This document shows, piece by piece, positions 1 to 11,700 of a stretch of DNA of 64,000 nt. Numbering within the stretch: the first letter of the stretch is position 1; every line of letters begins with the position of its first letter. A program made the position numbers and the translations under genes. The DNA is from Ophiura sarsii. Taxonomy: Eukaryota > Echinodermata > Ophiuroidea > Amphilepidida > Ophiuridae. The stretch spans positions 19,481,874-19,545,873 of the forward strand of contig CM069455.1 of the NCBI GenBank assembly GCA_035610835.1. Direction: 5' to 3'. Below the pieces are notes generated by a model. That model had not been told where the DNA came from and made no database searches. It saw only the letters and a list, made by a program, of their open reading frames with translations.

Positions 1-340
1 GTATACACATTGAAATGTAATTCCGAGCAAGAAAAATAATAAATGCCTTGAATAGATAGGTAAACATGCTTTCTCGACCCACTATGTATGAAAACGGCCT
101 CTAGATTACCATTTTAGCTTGGAGCCTGTCTGCTTTACAATAATGTTGGGGAAGGATCATTGTTCACACTTGCTCCTAGCCTGACGCTAATGAAATTTCG
201 AAGTATAGTTAGCAGACAGAGCGCGCAATCATGTATTTAATAAGTACCCGGGGATAATGTTTCACCACTTGATGATGCAATATCTCAATGATATTGTATT
301 ACTGCTCTTGCGGCAAGATCCAATCACAAGGCTGACAGCC
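1..340 (+). repeat. Dispersed repeat family A, copy 1
   Basis: This segment is clearly related to 1441-1720 and 6263-6560. Shared landmarks are 'aaacatgctttctcgacc', 'gcctgtctgct', 'agcctgacg' and 'gataatgtttcaccac'. The copies differ by substitutions and small indels, so the family is old. No coding potential or terminal structure is seen, and the left end is cut by the window edge. Confidence 0.8.
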
Positions 341-1440
341 CTGATTCAAAGCATTCATATTTATCCAAATTTAAGGATTTTTATAGCTTGAAGGTGCCCC
401 TTTTGCTATTTTCCTGCCTTTAAGGAGAAAACAGACAAATCTTCGAAAAATTGTCCTATTCATTTGATATCAGCTTACACCTTCGGCTCAACTTTTTCGA
501 TTACAAAGAGAAAATACCCTTTTCTGCATGTCGTCCCGGTGGCAACGTGGCATGTCGTAGTCATGACTACGACATCTATTTTAAACACTTCCTATATGTT
601 GTTATTTTGTAGAACGAATCTATGCCCCACTTCTGGCATTGAAATATTTTGCAAACTAAGTTAATGAAGTTTACTTTTGCTTTGTTCGCATCACGATTTA
701 TATTCGAAAGATGCTTGTTATACTAATCGCGCGCAGCAACGAGCCCAAAATAATGTTCACTTTTATTATTCCATAGCTTATGTAAAAAGAAAGATGCTGA
801 CGATCGAGTCGTCAAGTCTTTCGTAGGGAGCAACCATGATTTGTGTTATACAATATATAGGTGATACATTAGTAGCAGACGGTTGAACAGTAACGTCAAC
901 ATTTGTTACAAATGACGACAATGACAAAACACTGTACCGTAGAGTGTTATTATGATTTAGATGTTTAATTGAAAAGTATAAATAAATGTGTATTAGCTGT
1001 TGTGTAAATAGCTTTAAAAAGAGAACATAAAGTGATTGTTGTTTGCCGTATCTACATGTATACAAACCATTATAAACATCTTGAACACTCCGCTCCTTCA
1101 ATGGTCTCTTCATAAATGTGACCCGTCACATCAAAATGGACATGTTGGAAGCCTGGTGTCAAATCTGAGTTTTTGGTATGACCTGAAAGAGCACATTTTA
1201 AGCTTTGAAATGATACCATGTTGAAGGTAATCTGACTTTGTAATCACAAGATATAATTTGAAGAAGCAAAATTTAATCAATTGTTTTCTTTTTTTTTCAC
1301 CAAATATATTGGCCTCTATCTCAAAACTGTGTTTGCCGACAACATGTTTTTTCACGTGATTATTCACAAATGATCTCTCATCAATGCAGAGGCCATCCTT
1401 GACAATGGAACTACAAACTTCAGATGATACTAAATTACAC
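341..1440. other. Unassigned stretch
   Basis: No exon-like ORF, RNA gene or clear repeat boundary is seen. The ORFs are short, overlap on both strands and lack any recognisable domain. Confidence 0.5.
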
Positions 1441-1720
1441 GGAGGTAAAAATAGATAGGTGAACTTTGGCAAACATGCTTTCTCGACCGAATAAGACCTA
1501 TATAATAACCAATATAGCCTGGAGCCATGTCTGCTTACGTGGTGAATTCGGGGAAGTATCATGGTTCACTCTTGCCCCTAGCCTGACGGTAATGAAATTC
1601 CTAAGTATAGTTAGCAGACTGAGTACCCAGTCATGTCTTGAAATTAGTATCCGGGATAATGTTTATGATGCAATATCTGAATGATAGAGTACTGCTTTCG
1701 GGGCAAGCAAGGTACTATTC
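1441..1720 (+). repeat. Dispersed repeat family A, copy 2
   Basis: It aligns with copies 1 and 3 across most of its length, in the same orientation, with shared blocks such as 'aaacatgctttctcgacc' and 'tgatgcaatatctgaatga'. It lacks the 5' block of copies 1 and 3 (the region containing 'gtaattccgagcaagaaa'). Confidence 0.75.
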
Positions 1721-2146
1721 AAATATGCTCACTATAACTTATTTAGAAAGTAATCAAATCCATGGGTTTATTCAGGTTGGCTATTTTAGTTCCTTAATTA
1801 TAAGAAGAATACAAATACAAATCTTCCAATAACTTTACTTGACATTAGGCACTGGCATGCCCTAACCTTTTCGGTTACACCGGATTTATTTTTTATTATT
1901 TATCTTATTTATTTGAACAGCTTTTGAAGTTTGGTATCATGTTGGTTACCAGTATGTCCCATTTCTATCATTAAACAACTAAACAAACGATGAAATCCAC
2001 TTGAAAAGTGTACTTTAGGTCCCATATTCTGGACTGTACTAGTATCGTACGATATTGGAACACCATCGTTCGATACTGGTACAAAGTCAGGGTTTCTGTA
2101 TCGGCCGATACTGGCAAAAAATGACAATGACAATATTATGCAATGG
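1721..2146. other. Unassigned AT-rich stretch
   Basis: Nothing is recognised apart from clustered short motifs of the type 'tatcgtacgatattgg' / 'catcgttcgatactgg' / 'tatcggccgatactgg' at 2040-2115. These look like degenerate inverted repeats. Confidence 0.4.
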
Positions 2147-2268
2147 TCCGCTGTTCGGTGCATTTGTTCTAAAGCAGTGGGTCCCGACCTTTGGGTCGCG
2201 AACCCAGTTGGAGTCGCGACGAACTTTTTGGGGGGTCGCGGGCTAGCCTAATTTAACAAAACTAAATG
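2147..2268 (+). repeat. Direct duplicate of the left half of a hAT element plus flank
   Basis: It repeats 2477-2600 almost exactly. Both copies carry 'ttcggtgcatttgttctaaag', the CAGTGG terminus, the 'gagtcgcgacgaac' block and 'ctagcctaatttaac'. Because the flank outside the element is included, this is a local duplication after insertion rather than a second transposition. Confidence 0.8.
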
Positions 2269-2505
2269 GTGTCACACCATTATCCCTATACTTTATGTGC
2301 TTAAGAGATCAAATCAAGTCTAATTTTCTCAGCTATTGAGCGACTGGTTTGTTCAAATTAATATTTTCTTTGAAGATACTGATCTCTTTTATCAACAAAA
2401 ACATACATTTATTTGGGGTTGTCCTGCATTTTTCCCGCGACTGGACGTCGAAGACTAGTCCACTCTCCAAATCGCTGTCCGCTATTCGGTGCATTTGTTC
2501 TAAAG

Positions 2506-2708
2506 CAGTGGTTCCCGACATTTGGGTCGCGACCCCAGTTGGAGTCGCGACGAACTTTTTTGGGGGTCGCGGGCTAGCCTAATTTAACAAAACTAAAATG
2601 AATTATAATGTTGTATCATAGTAACACGTGACTTTGTTCTGTGAGGGGTCGTGCTCTGATGCTGTTTTCTGGATGGGGTCACCACCAGAAAAAGGTTGGG
2701 AACCACTG
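2506..2708 (+). mobile_element. Short non-autonomous hAT element
   Basis: The left end reads CAGTGGTTCCCGAC and the right end GTTGGGAACCACTG, so the termini are inverted repeats. The internal 'gggtcgcgacccc' block is typical of hAT elements of this type. Flanking 8-bp sequences are ttctaaag on the left and ttcgaaag on the right (7 of 8 match), which is the target-site duplication size of hAT transposition. It is about 203 bp long with no coding capacity. Confidence 0.8.
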
Positions 2709-2716
2709 TTCGAAAG

Positions 2717-3628
2717 GAACAGTTGTGTCAACTCTTATTATCAGAGAAAACACCAGTGTTGTTTGGTTAAATATGGAGGTTATAGTCTATACAAAAAACA
2801 AATAACAAACATATCTTTCATTAAGAGTACTTATCTTTTCTATACATTCAAATTTAATGGCTAAAGGAGGAGTCCCTTTTGAATTAAAAACACTGATTGT
2901 GATGGGCGCTAGCACAAATTGACTAATTTGGTAGTGTGGAATCTATTCTATATAGTCGACCTGTTGAACAGTTTAATGATGTGTAGACCTTGCTGTCCAA
3001 GGTCGTGATAGTAAGTTCAGAATTATAACATTGATTTTAATGAGTTTATCCCGTGTCTGTAAACAGAAATTACACATTTAAAATGTACAGAACATTCAAG
3101 TTCAATAGCGATACACATGTAATACAATTAAGACACCGACAATTCCGACTGAAATAATAGCCCTGTGCCCGGCCCCTTCGCAATCTTAAACCTATGTTGT
3201 TTCACCACATGATGTATTAGTGTGCTGCCTAAAGGCGTAATTCTTAATCAATTTCACGGCTCTTGTTTTCAATGTTCATACACCGTGCGGCGTATTAACG
3301 CATGGCAGGTTTGCCCCAATATACATCTTATGTTACTCCAGTATTGCAAGTACTACCTTCGACTCTAAGAGTATTTTGCGATTGTATTAATTTGGGCGTA
3401 AGAAGTCTAGTCGTGCGGGTTTTGGTTGACAATATTTCGCCTTCAGTAACTGCTTGACACCTCATTTACATATCGCACAGAACTAACTGAGTGAGTATTT
3501 CCATCGATTAATGGTCAAATAATCGAGCTTTTCTGCAAAAAGACTTCATATCTAGCAAAATCAGATGTATCAATAGGTTCAGCAAGTAACACAACTCACC
3601 AGCGTGGAAAGCAAAAGCCGATTCAATG
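2717..3628. other. Unassigned stretch
   Basis: No gene, tRNA or inverted-repeat element is recognised between the hAT element and the mariner. Confidence 0.45.
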
Positions 3629-3865
3629 TTCAGAAAGAACGGGCACTTTTTTCAAAAAATCATTTCTGGAATTTAACGTGCATGCCCAACATGAATGGCT
3701 ATTCTGAAAAGATACATTAATTCGCTTTAATTCCAAAACAGATTTTTTTGAAATCGAGTATTGCGTTAAAATGTTACACCAGTTTTAGTAGAGCCCACTT
3801 ATTTAAGGCAAATCCACAGGATGTCAATAATGCATCATATTATTACGGCTGGTTTATTTCATAAA

Positions 3866-4137
3866 CTGGGGGCTGAGGTCAAAAAAATTCGCACGGTCAA
3901 AAAAAAAATCGCACAGTACATGTACAATGTTGCCTTATATTTGACTATTTGGGCTGAATATACCCACACATAACCAGAACCCTGCACGCAATCTAGGTTT
4001 TTTATCATTTTTTCCCCCTATTTTCTTTTTTTCCCCCTTTTTTATTTTTTAGAGGGGGTGGGGGGCGGGGGCACAAATGGTTTTTTTTCGTCAGGGGCCC
4101 CTGCCCCCCCCCCCCCCCCCTGAGTTACGCCACTGTT
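3866..4137 (-). repeat. G/C-tract repeat family B, copy nested in the mariner
   Basis: On the minus strand it begins CAGTGGCGTAACTCA, followed by a long G tract, a 'gcccccgcccccc' block and later 'tgaccgtgcgaa'. The same order appears on the plus strand at 11284-11590 and 15001-15305, and partly at 60289-60545. The CAGTGGCGTA start suggests descent from a hAT-type terminus. Confidence 0.65.
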
Positions 4138-4158
4138 ACAGTTACCCAGTGTTCTAAA

Positions 4159-5342
4159 TCAATGTCCCGCCGCTCTTCCTACCACCTGAAGACCTTGAAG
4201 TTGAATGCAATTGGCTGCTCTGTCTCTCATGCTGTGGATTGCTCTCCTTGTGATCCTTGTGCGACGCAGAACTTGTACAGAGTTAATTATACGTTGTTGC
4301 AGCACTTGCAGATTAAAGGAAGTCCGGTAGAATATACCTTCTGCTTCAAGTAGCCCCAAAGAAAAAAATCTAATGGGGTGAGATCTGGTGAACAGGGAGG
4401 CCAATCTACACCATGTCCTACACCAATGACTCGGTTTGGAAAGAGTTCCTGTAGTCTATCATGTATCACTCGGGCTCGATGGGGACCTACGCCGTCATAA
4501 AGATACCAGAATCTGCGAATAGCCCCGTTTTTCTGTTGTCCAAACAGACATATCAACTCTGGAACAACCGTATTGTTAATGATGTCCAGATATCGCTGGC
4601 CGTTCAAATTCCCAGGAACGAAGACGGGTCCTATTACATTGTTGCCAATAATTCCCGCCCAAACACACAACTTTCTCCTATCATCGTAAATGTCACGAAC
4701 AAAATTCCGTGGTGGCTGATGATTTGGCGCGTAACAGCGTGTGTTGGTTAAAAAAAACTCTTCCGCTCATGTAGAAGTTAGCATCGATAATCACATGCAA
4801 GTCGATCATCATCATTTGCGGTCTATTAAGAAGCCATGGCAAAAGTTCGTTCTTCGGGCTGCATCTCTAGGTTGAAGGCCATGCCTTTGCTGCAGCCGAT
4901 ATGTGCGCCATTCAATTTCAAGCCTAGTGATCCGGTTGAAAGATGACTGTGAAAGGTTGGGCAATGGATTTCTTCTGGGCTAACTTCTGGATTATTGCGC
5001 AACGCTCTCCTTACTCTTGCAATATTTGCAGATGATCGTGCAGATCGCCGTCTCCCTGACCTATCTGCCTGTAGATTACGTGAAGATAGCCTGATACTTC
5101 TCTACATTCCGTTGAATTGTCGATCGTGATGGCACTCTCACTCTTGGAAATTGTATATGAAACAGGCGTTGAGTTTCTGTTATGTTACGTGTCCTATAAA
5201 AATGTTCAACCATAGACGTGCGTTGAGCAACAGTAAACTGTGGAGCCATGATGGACAACTCACAGCTCTGAATATGGTTGAGCAAAGGCTCCACCATATT
5301 ATTCAGAGCCGTGCAGTTTGTGTATTCAACCATGATATTCAA
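4159..5342 (-). pseudogene. Broken DD41D Tc1/mariner transposase
   Basis: The N-terminal part (5342 to about 5085) reads APQFTVAQRTSMVEHFYRTR, a helix-turn-helix start typical of this transposase group. The DDE core lies at 4287-4670 with LYDGVGPHRARVIHDRLQEL and later WPPCSPDLTPLDFFLWGY. The second catalytic Asp (in YDG) and the third (in PLD) are separated by 41 residues, so the spacing is DD41D. The C-terminal part (LQQRIINSV to HSMRDRA) continues in another frame from about 4320. Further frame changes occur near 5085 and between there and 4750. It is therefore inactive, though it once cut and pasted the surrounding element. Confidence 0.85.
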
Positions 5343-5647
5343 ATGTTACTGTGAATACAATGCCATTCTACATTCTATTCAAATATAGCGCGCTTTCTTA
5401 AATCGGCCATCGGGTGCAAAAATAGTATTGTGTTGTTGACATCCTGTGGATTTGCCTTAAAAAAAGTGGGCTCTACTAAAACTGGTGTAACATTCTAACA
5501 CAATACTCGATGTCAAAAATCTTTTTTTAAGAAATAAAGCGAATTAATGTATCTTTCCAGCATACCCATTCATTTTGTGCATGCACGCTCTAAATTCCAG
5601 AAATTATTTTTTGAAAAAAGTGCCCGTTCTTTCTGACTCACCCTGTA

Positions 5648-6262
5648 TGGGCAGATATATTTTCTAGCTGCAGCGTACATGTTCATCTAATTTACTCTTT
5701 TCCTAACGAATTCATTTGGTCGCAGGATACAAGCCACGCGCATGATAAGTATACAAATCCTCAACATATCTAACAGGCAAACATGTGCCTTGCTCTGTAG
5801 AACAAGTAATCAATTATTAAAAGAAACTGAATTTATATCATAGAAAATAATAAGAAAAACCTGTACGTGTGAACTAATTTAGATTTGCCGCAGTCTGTAC
5901 CTGAACTGTTCAATTGTGACCGTCACATCTATAAATATAAAGTGTGATATTGCTCACAGGTACTTCTAAATCGCCCAGTCGAATTCACGCTTTACATCAA
6001 CGTAAATAAATTGATTTTTGCACTTACAATCACAAATTAACCATTCGCAATAGCTACAAAAACCACTTATTTGACAGACATGAACAAAATGTACCTTTTA
6101 CGTACACGCCTTTTGAATTTAATAAACATTAGATATGCTTTGAGCTAACAATTGTATTCCTTATTTTAGAAAAATCATCGCTTTCCATGCATCAATTCCT
6201 CGAGAAGTTTGACAGCTTTGACAATACAACTGCAAAATCCAGATACTAATTTACAACTTGGA
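5648..6262. other. Unassigned AT-rich stretch
   Basis: No coding, RNA or repeat signal is recognised. Confidence 0.45.
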
Positions 6263-6560
6263 AATAAGAATATACACATGGAAATGTAATTCCGAGCAAG
6301 AAACATAATAAATACTTTGAATAGATAGGTGGACTTTGGCAAACATGCTTTCTCGACCCACTTTGTATGAATAAGGCCTCTATATTACCATTTTAGCTTG
6401 GAGCCTGTCTGCTACGTGAATTCAGTGAAGGATCACTGTTCACTCGAGTCCCGAGCCTGACGGTATGGAATTCATAAGTATATAATAAGCAGGCAGCGCG
6501 CGCAATCCTGTCCAAATAAGTACCCAGTGTAGTGTTTCGCGAGCTTACGATGAAATATCT
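6263..6560 (+). repeat. Dispersed repeat family A, copy 3
   Basis: It is the copy closest to 1-340, sharing 'gtaattccgagcaagaaa', 'aaacatgctttctcgaccc', 'attaccattttagcttgg' and 'gataatgtttc'-like blocks in the same order. Confidence 0.8.
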
Positions 6561-6710
6561 GAATGATGTCTACTAGTTCCCATTGATCTACATTGCAATG
6601 AAATGCATGTAATGTTGTGAATCGAAGGTCTTTAAGAAAATCCTGCTGCAAGTAGTACAATTGATGTGACTTCAGTTAAGGCCTCACTTATTTTTCTTAA
6701 AGACCCGTTA
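6561..6710 (+). repeat. Dispersed repeat family C, copy 1
   Basis: It aligns with 13580-13720. Shared blocks are 'gtctact.gttcccattga', 'ggtctttaagaaaatcctg', 'aagtagta.aatt' and 'gatgtga.ttca'. The match runs straight through the breakpoint of the indel that separates the two large duplicate units further right. Confidence 0.75.
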
Positions 6711-7284
6711 TTTTTTGAATAAGCCATATTCACGTTGTAGTTGGATATGGAAGGTTCATTATACTGATCCAGTGTAGATGTACTCACGTGTACGTTTCGG
6801 ATATGTCAACACTTTTGGTAGTTATGATCTTGACGACTCACGACGCGTTTAGCAGTCTTAGAGTTATCAGTTGATTTTCATCTGGGGGGATTTTCTGCCA
6901 GATGATAAAAGATCATCGTGAACGTGAGTGAGGATGAATTGCCCCTCGTCTTGGTTCATCGTGGAGATCCCTCTTTTTCTGCTCACTTTAACCTCTCGAA
7001 TCCATCTTGTATCTGTCTTGTTCCGTGCCTGTGACCATTGCCTCGCCCCATCCGATAACATAGTCAGAGTCCTCAACATGGTCCGTTATAGCTGATTTGT
7101 TTACATTAGTAAGCGATATCTTTCTCCCTGCTCTAGTAGTTGTTGTATTGTTAGCCTTCACTGCCTCTTTCTTGTGTTCGCTGAGTCGAGTGCCGTCTCC
7201 CGGTTTGTCTCCCGGTTTCACCGATGTAACTTTGTTAACAATTCTCGCATGGTATATCATAAATGTTATCGCGTTCGAATATAC

Positions 7285-8374
7285 AGGGTGAATCAAAAAA
7301 CATTGTGCACGATTTGGAGCGGCCATTTGACCTTGATGCGTGCATTGAACCATGGAATTGTTGTTGTTTGTATAAAGCGTTGCTAATCTAGTTTATCCTC
7401 CAAAAGTATGAAGGTAATCGAATTAAAAAATAAGCAAACTGTGGCAAGTTTTGTAAACTGACCGCATTTTTCGCCATTCCAATGGGATTTACACACAGTA
7501 AAATTGGTTTGGCTAAAATGGTCATTATTATCACATTAATTGTCAAAATGTTCCTGTAAAATCATTCTTTCACTCTGGGATAAGTAATTAATAGTCTGAT
7601 ACTGAGTTGTCAAATGAAAAGGCAAATCTGAATACAAGCATCACCTGTTACAGACCAAGAAATCAAGAAGTCTTCAAGAAGTGGAGGCACGTGACAGGCT
7701 ACACCGCAACAGGGGAATGGTTAGACGAGCTGTTCGTAACATGTTGGACAGGGAACACACATGTTGTCAGCAAAATGGTGGCCATGTCGAAGGAAGGCTT
7801 CATTCTCAAAACTTAATATCAGCAAACAACTAAATGATTTCTATTTTGAATTGCAAGGAAGCTAACATGTTATTGTATACCTTAAAAAAAAAAAACCTTT
7901 AGCAGAAGAACGTAACTCATACCGTGTGAACCTAAAGGCAAATGTAAATGACTTTTCAGTGCAACTATCAAGAAACAAAGTGTCTTCAGAACATTTCATT
8001 TGTGATTTTTAGTTTGTGAAGTATTATTTATTTCTACAATGTTTTACCACCTTTGGCTCATTTAATATACCAGGAACCTGTAATGAATTACAGGCACAAC
8101 AATACCTTTCTTGTAAACTCTCACTCCATATCATCATGCTGCTTCAATATTCATGTCTATATAAACTGTGTAAATCCCATTGGAATGGCGAAAAACGCGG
8201 TCAGTTTACGAAACTTGCCACAGTTTGCTTATTTTTAATTCGATTACTTTCATACTTTGGGAGGATAAACTAGATTAACAACGCTTTATACAAACAACAA
8301 AAAATCTATGGTTCAATGCACGCATCAAGGTCAAATGGCCGCTTCAAATCGTGCACAATGTTTTTGATTCACCC
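7285..8374 (+). mobile_element. Mariner-type element inserted in the Penelope ORF
   Basis: The left terminus CAGGGTGAATC and the right terminus GATTCACCCTG are flanked by TA on both sides, the target of Tc1/mariner elements. The inverted repeats run about 215 bp inwards. Examples are 'ttgtgcacgatttg' against 'caaatcgtgcacaa', and 'cattccaatgggattt' against its complement near 8175. The outer bases resemble the terminus of the 3.6-5.6 kb mariner. Only a transposase C-terminal fragment survives inside. Confidence 0.85.
7697..7834 (+). pseudogene. Mariner transposase C-terminal remnant
   Basis: The plus strand reads RLHRNRGMVRRAVRNMLDRE, then NGGHVEGRLHS and shortly after a stop. The VRRAVRNML and NGGHVEG motifs are characteristic of the end of mariner-like transposases. 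The catalytic core is absent, so the element is internally deleted and non-autonomous. Confidence 0.65.
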
Positions 8375-8524
8375 TGTAGTGCGGATCGCGTTCGTCTTAG
8401 GATGTACCACTCGATTCCGAATTGTGCAGTTTGGTTTCATTGCTATAGAGATTCGGTAAGATTTCATCGTTCTGGCTACACGTTCAGGGACAACTTAAAC
8501 ATAAGGCAGGACAACATACCACAC

Positions 8525-11500
8525 TTCTGGTGTCCTCATTTTAGACTATAATAGGCATCGACATATATGCCTACATTTCTTATTTAAATCCGTAACATCC
8601 ATGCTTATAGTTGACATAGAATCGTAGTACAAGCAAGTGATTGTATGTCGACATATTTTGATCTGAAACGTAAACTCTTGCTCTGCATGTTTATCGTTCT
8701 CTCTTTCGGCAATCTTTGATTTTGTGTCATTTGGTATAGCGCAGCTGTTTATGAAACTATGATAAATATAATGCATTATCGCTTTGCATTATTTACGAGG
8801 TATTATATCTCTTGACGTCGCCAACATAAACCATAATAAACTAATGGATTGCCATAATTACTGAAATATTTAAAGTAACACGATCAAAAGAAGGACTAAC
8901 GGCAAGAATATATCACGGCATTCGAAGTGAAATGTAAACATGGTAAATGTCAATGGTGTATTAAGATATTTGGATAACAAATCCAATAACAAGTTTGTTT
9001 CCAGTAGTAGCAAGCCTGAAAAGTCAAATGCGAAATGCGGGTTTTTTATTTTAGTTTTTTTGCTTCTTCTTTTCTTGACTTGAAATTAGAGAAATACATT
9101 TTATTTTCTGCTACTTGTGAATGGGGTATCGATTGTGGTGAGCGAGTCCCTTGAAAACGAGTTCCGCACGAACATTTTGAGTCCCGGGAAAAAAATTTAC
9201 CATCCTAAATCCGAGGTCGACAAAATAAAAATAAGCTTACTAAAGGAAAACTTGTGAGCTAAATTAAATCACTTATTTAATGCAAATGCAAATGCAAATT
9301 TATAATGGAGATTCACTTGAAATGGGTTTATTTAGTCAAATCAGTGCATTTTCGTTACTCTTATGCTCACTAAAATGTGATTTTCGCCGCGGATTTTCAC
9401 TTCCCTGTTTGCCGTTCGCCATTTTGAAACATGTTGGACACAATTTCGTCAAAAGATGGCGCCCTAACAATAGATTTTTTACCCGTTTTTTCTATTACAA
9501 AAAATGCGCAAGAATCAAGCGTCAACATTAAATGCGCGCTACTGGAAACAAACTTGTGTTTTATTTGGCCTAATATTGTCACTTTTTTCTGTTACAATCT
9601 CATATATTCAAGATATAAGACGTTATACGTTTGCAAGCATGAATGTATTTCAACACTCGCGCGACATTTATATGATATATAGATGAAACATTGGCGCAAC
9701 TGCGTAATGCAAGACTAGATATAAATCTTGCTTTAATAGTGTCGTTACACTTTGTTCCGTCGTGGACTTGAAACATCTAGCATTGTTTCCATGAATGTAT
9801 GTTAGAGTCAATATTCGCCCCTCTTCTCTTTTATTATTATGCCATACCGAATCTTAAAAACTAAATCCTAATTTCCAATTAAAGTTCGTAGAGTCCTGTG
9901 TGTCAAACACGACTACATACAACCATATTGTTATGAGTCTGAAAATCCTGTAAGTAGTAGAATTTTTGATGTGATTTCAATTCAGTCCTCTCTTGCATGT
10001 TTTAGTTGGGATTCAACTTCTTTTGAAAGTTATACCTAACTTAACTATGTATTATAATGTGGAGATGTGGAAGTCAGACGACCCTACTTTAACACATGTT
10101 TTACATTGTTTGTTTTCGGCGAAAGCCCTGCTGGTACTGTAGTGTAGTGGTGCTAAGCATGTTGGTACTGTAGTGTAGTGGTGATAAGCATGCTGGACTG
10201 CACAAGTAATCGTCTTTGAGAACAGTCCATTTTCATTGGATTTTGAGATTTTGTTCTTTTATGATAATCATCGGTGCAACAAATGGTAAGATACGTGCCA
10301 AGAGTTTAGTTTCTTGTCAATCGGAAATCACGCTATTTCGGAGCAAAGACGGTGTCATTAAAACCATGCAGTTTCCATGTCATCTTCCTGCATGCCATCC
10401 ATTTGTTATAAATACAACGTCATGTGTATATCTTCACCGGTGTAGTGTACCATCAATATGCTTCTTAGCTTTTAATATTGATCATCATGTCCATCTATTC
10501 CCTCTGGAGAACTGGGTGGAATTGCCATAAATCATAAATATTTAAAAAGTCTATTTTGTTGTTGTTTTTATTTTGTTTGTTTTATTTGTATTTTTAGGTG
10601 TGTTTGTTTATTCATGTGGGTTTTTTGTTTTGTTTTTCTTAGGTGATATTTGGTTCTATATTAATATCAGCTATTATGGCACCAGCTTTAAGTAGCTTAT
10701 AGACAGAATTGTAAGATAGGTTCCATGACTTCCTCCCAAAGATATTCAGATTGTAAACTCATAGTGTATACATACATAAGGAGTAATACGCAGTGATTGA
10801 GTGATATATTCTCCGAATCCTATATCAAATAGCATAGATTAAACTAAAGCCGTTATCAAATTACATATTTTTTGTCATCACGCAAACTTAATCCAAAAGA
10901 GAATGCGGAGGGATTGTGATTGAAAAAACCCAAACAAAATCATCTACGTCGCGTGCATTTAAATGTACAATACAATCATGGTACAAGTACACGGTGAAAT
11001 ACCAGTCTAGCAATTTGATCTCACTCTCTGTTAATAATTTATTTGCAATTTGTCAAGTGCGGAAAATCCATTCGTCGTCAGATCAAAGAACATTACGCTT
11101 CCCAGAATGCCTTTTTTTCATTTCAATTGTTCATACATATTTGCTATACTTTGCCACAATATAATATGTGACCTCTTGCACACGTTACAAACCTACAGTT
11201 TTCATTTATTTCATACCATCATCTACCCACACATTTATTCTAAACCCAAAACAACACGTAGACACGTCAGGTTAATGTCCAGATCAGTGGCGTAGCCCCA
11301 GTTGCCCCCCCCCCCCCCCCCCTGACAGTATTTGTTGTGCCCCCGCCCCCCTCTTTGGATATAGTGCTTATATGTGGGGTAACCATTTAAAAATGACCAT
11401 TTTCGCCTTGTTTTTAAAAATAAATGAACATTTTTTTGGAAAAACTGCTTAAAACCCTGAGGACTGGCCAATATTTGTTGACTACAGTGCTTTCGGACTG

Positions 11501-11700
11501 CGAAATTTTGTGTCCGTGCGAAATTTTTTGACCGTGCGAAATTTGTTGACTGGTCGAGATCTTGAAAGGTTGCCAAATGTGGTAAGATCCCACAATGCAT
11601 TCAGACTTAAACATAAATTCACAAAATATTTTTTGGCGAGATGTAAAATACGAGAATAAGTACCCAAAAAGAATAAATAAAGTTGCGGAATTCGACATAT
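8525..11700 (+). repeat. Large tandem duplication, unit 1 (3,176 bp)
   Basis: It begins 'ttctggtgtcctcatttt' and ends 'gcggaattcgacatat', where unit 2 starts at once with the same 'ttctggtgtcctc'. Apart from one 540-bp absence at about 9944 and C-tract length, only a handful of differences were seen (8770 against 11946; a T-run near 9485 against 12661; 11107 against 14826). It contains no recognisable gene. The 104-codon ORF near 10216 begins with TTG and shows no domain. A degenerate pair of SINE-like A-box segments lies at 10131-10200 and a G/C-tract repeat at 11284-11590. Confidence 0.95.
11284..11590 (+). repeat. G/C-tract repeat family B, copy 2
   Basis: It starts CAGTGGCGTAGCCCCAG, then an 18-C tract, 'gtgcccccgcccccc', and ends with repeated 'gtgcgaaattttttgac'-like phrases. 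It is duplicated at 15001-15305 and related to 3866-4137 and 60289-60545. Confidence 0.75.

Larger units (their letters stand above)
3629..5647 (-). mobile_element. Decayed Tc1/mariner element with about 205-bp inverted repeats
   Basis: Long terminal inverted repeats match between about 3630-3835 and 5435-5636. Examples are 'cagaaagaacgggcac' against 'gtgcccgttctttctg', and 'ttagtagagcccac' against 'gtgggctctactaa'. The right end reads on through 'gactcaccctgta', giving a terminus TACAGGGTGAGTC of mariner type. The left end has lost or mutated these outermost bases. The element encloses a broken minus-strand transposase and contains a nested G/C-tract repeat at 3866-4137. Confidence 0.85.
6867..8524 (-). 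pseudogene. Penelope-like element ORF, C-terminal GIY-YIG endonuclease part
   Basis: Reading the minus strand from 8524, VVPERVARTMKSYRISIAMK then NRVVHPKTNAIRT matches the linker after the reverse transcriptase of Penelope-like elements. A mariner insertion (7285-8374) interrupts it here. It resumes with FERDNIYDIPCENC, a stop, and QSYIGETGRQTG, which is the GIY-YIG nuclease signature. After a frame change come TRLSEHKKEAVK, SAITDHVEDSDYVIGW and TMNQDEGQFILTHVHDDLL, ending at a stop near 6867. Such elements make a telomerase-like reverse transcriptase and nick their target with this nuclease. The reverse transcriptase core is missing, and there are in-frame stops and frameshifts, so it is a dead 5'-truncated copy. 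The 5' cut coincides with the left edge of the large tandem duplication. Confidence 0.8.

Noticed and set aside
9278..9300. Three overlapping ATGCAAAT octamers (also in unit 2)
   Set aside because: It resembles a POU-factor site cluster but has no gene context; a simple 6-base repeat explains it.
10216..10530. 104-codon ORF present identically in both large duplicates (also 13933-14247)
   Set aside because: It starts with TTG, shows no domain, and is identical only because the DNA was duplicated recently.
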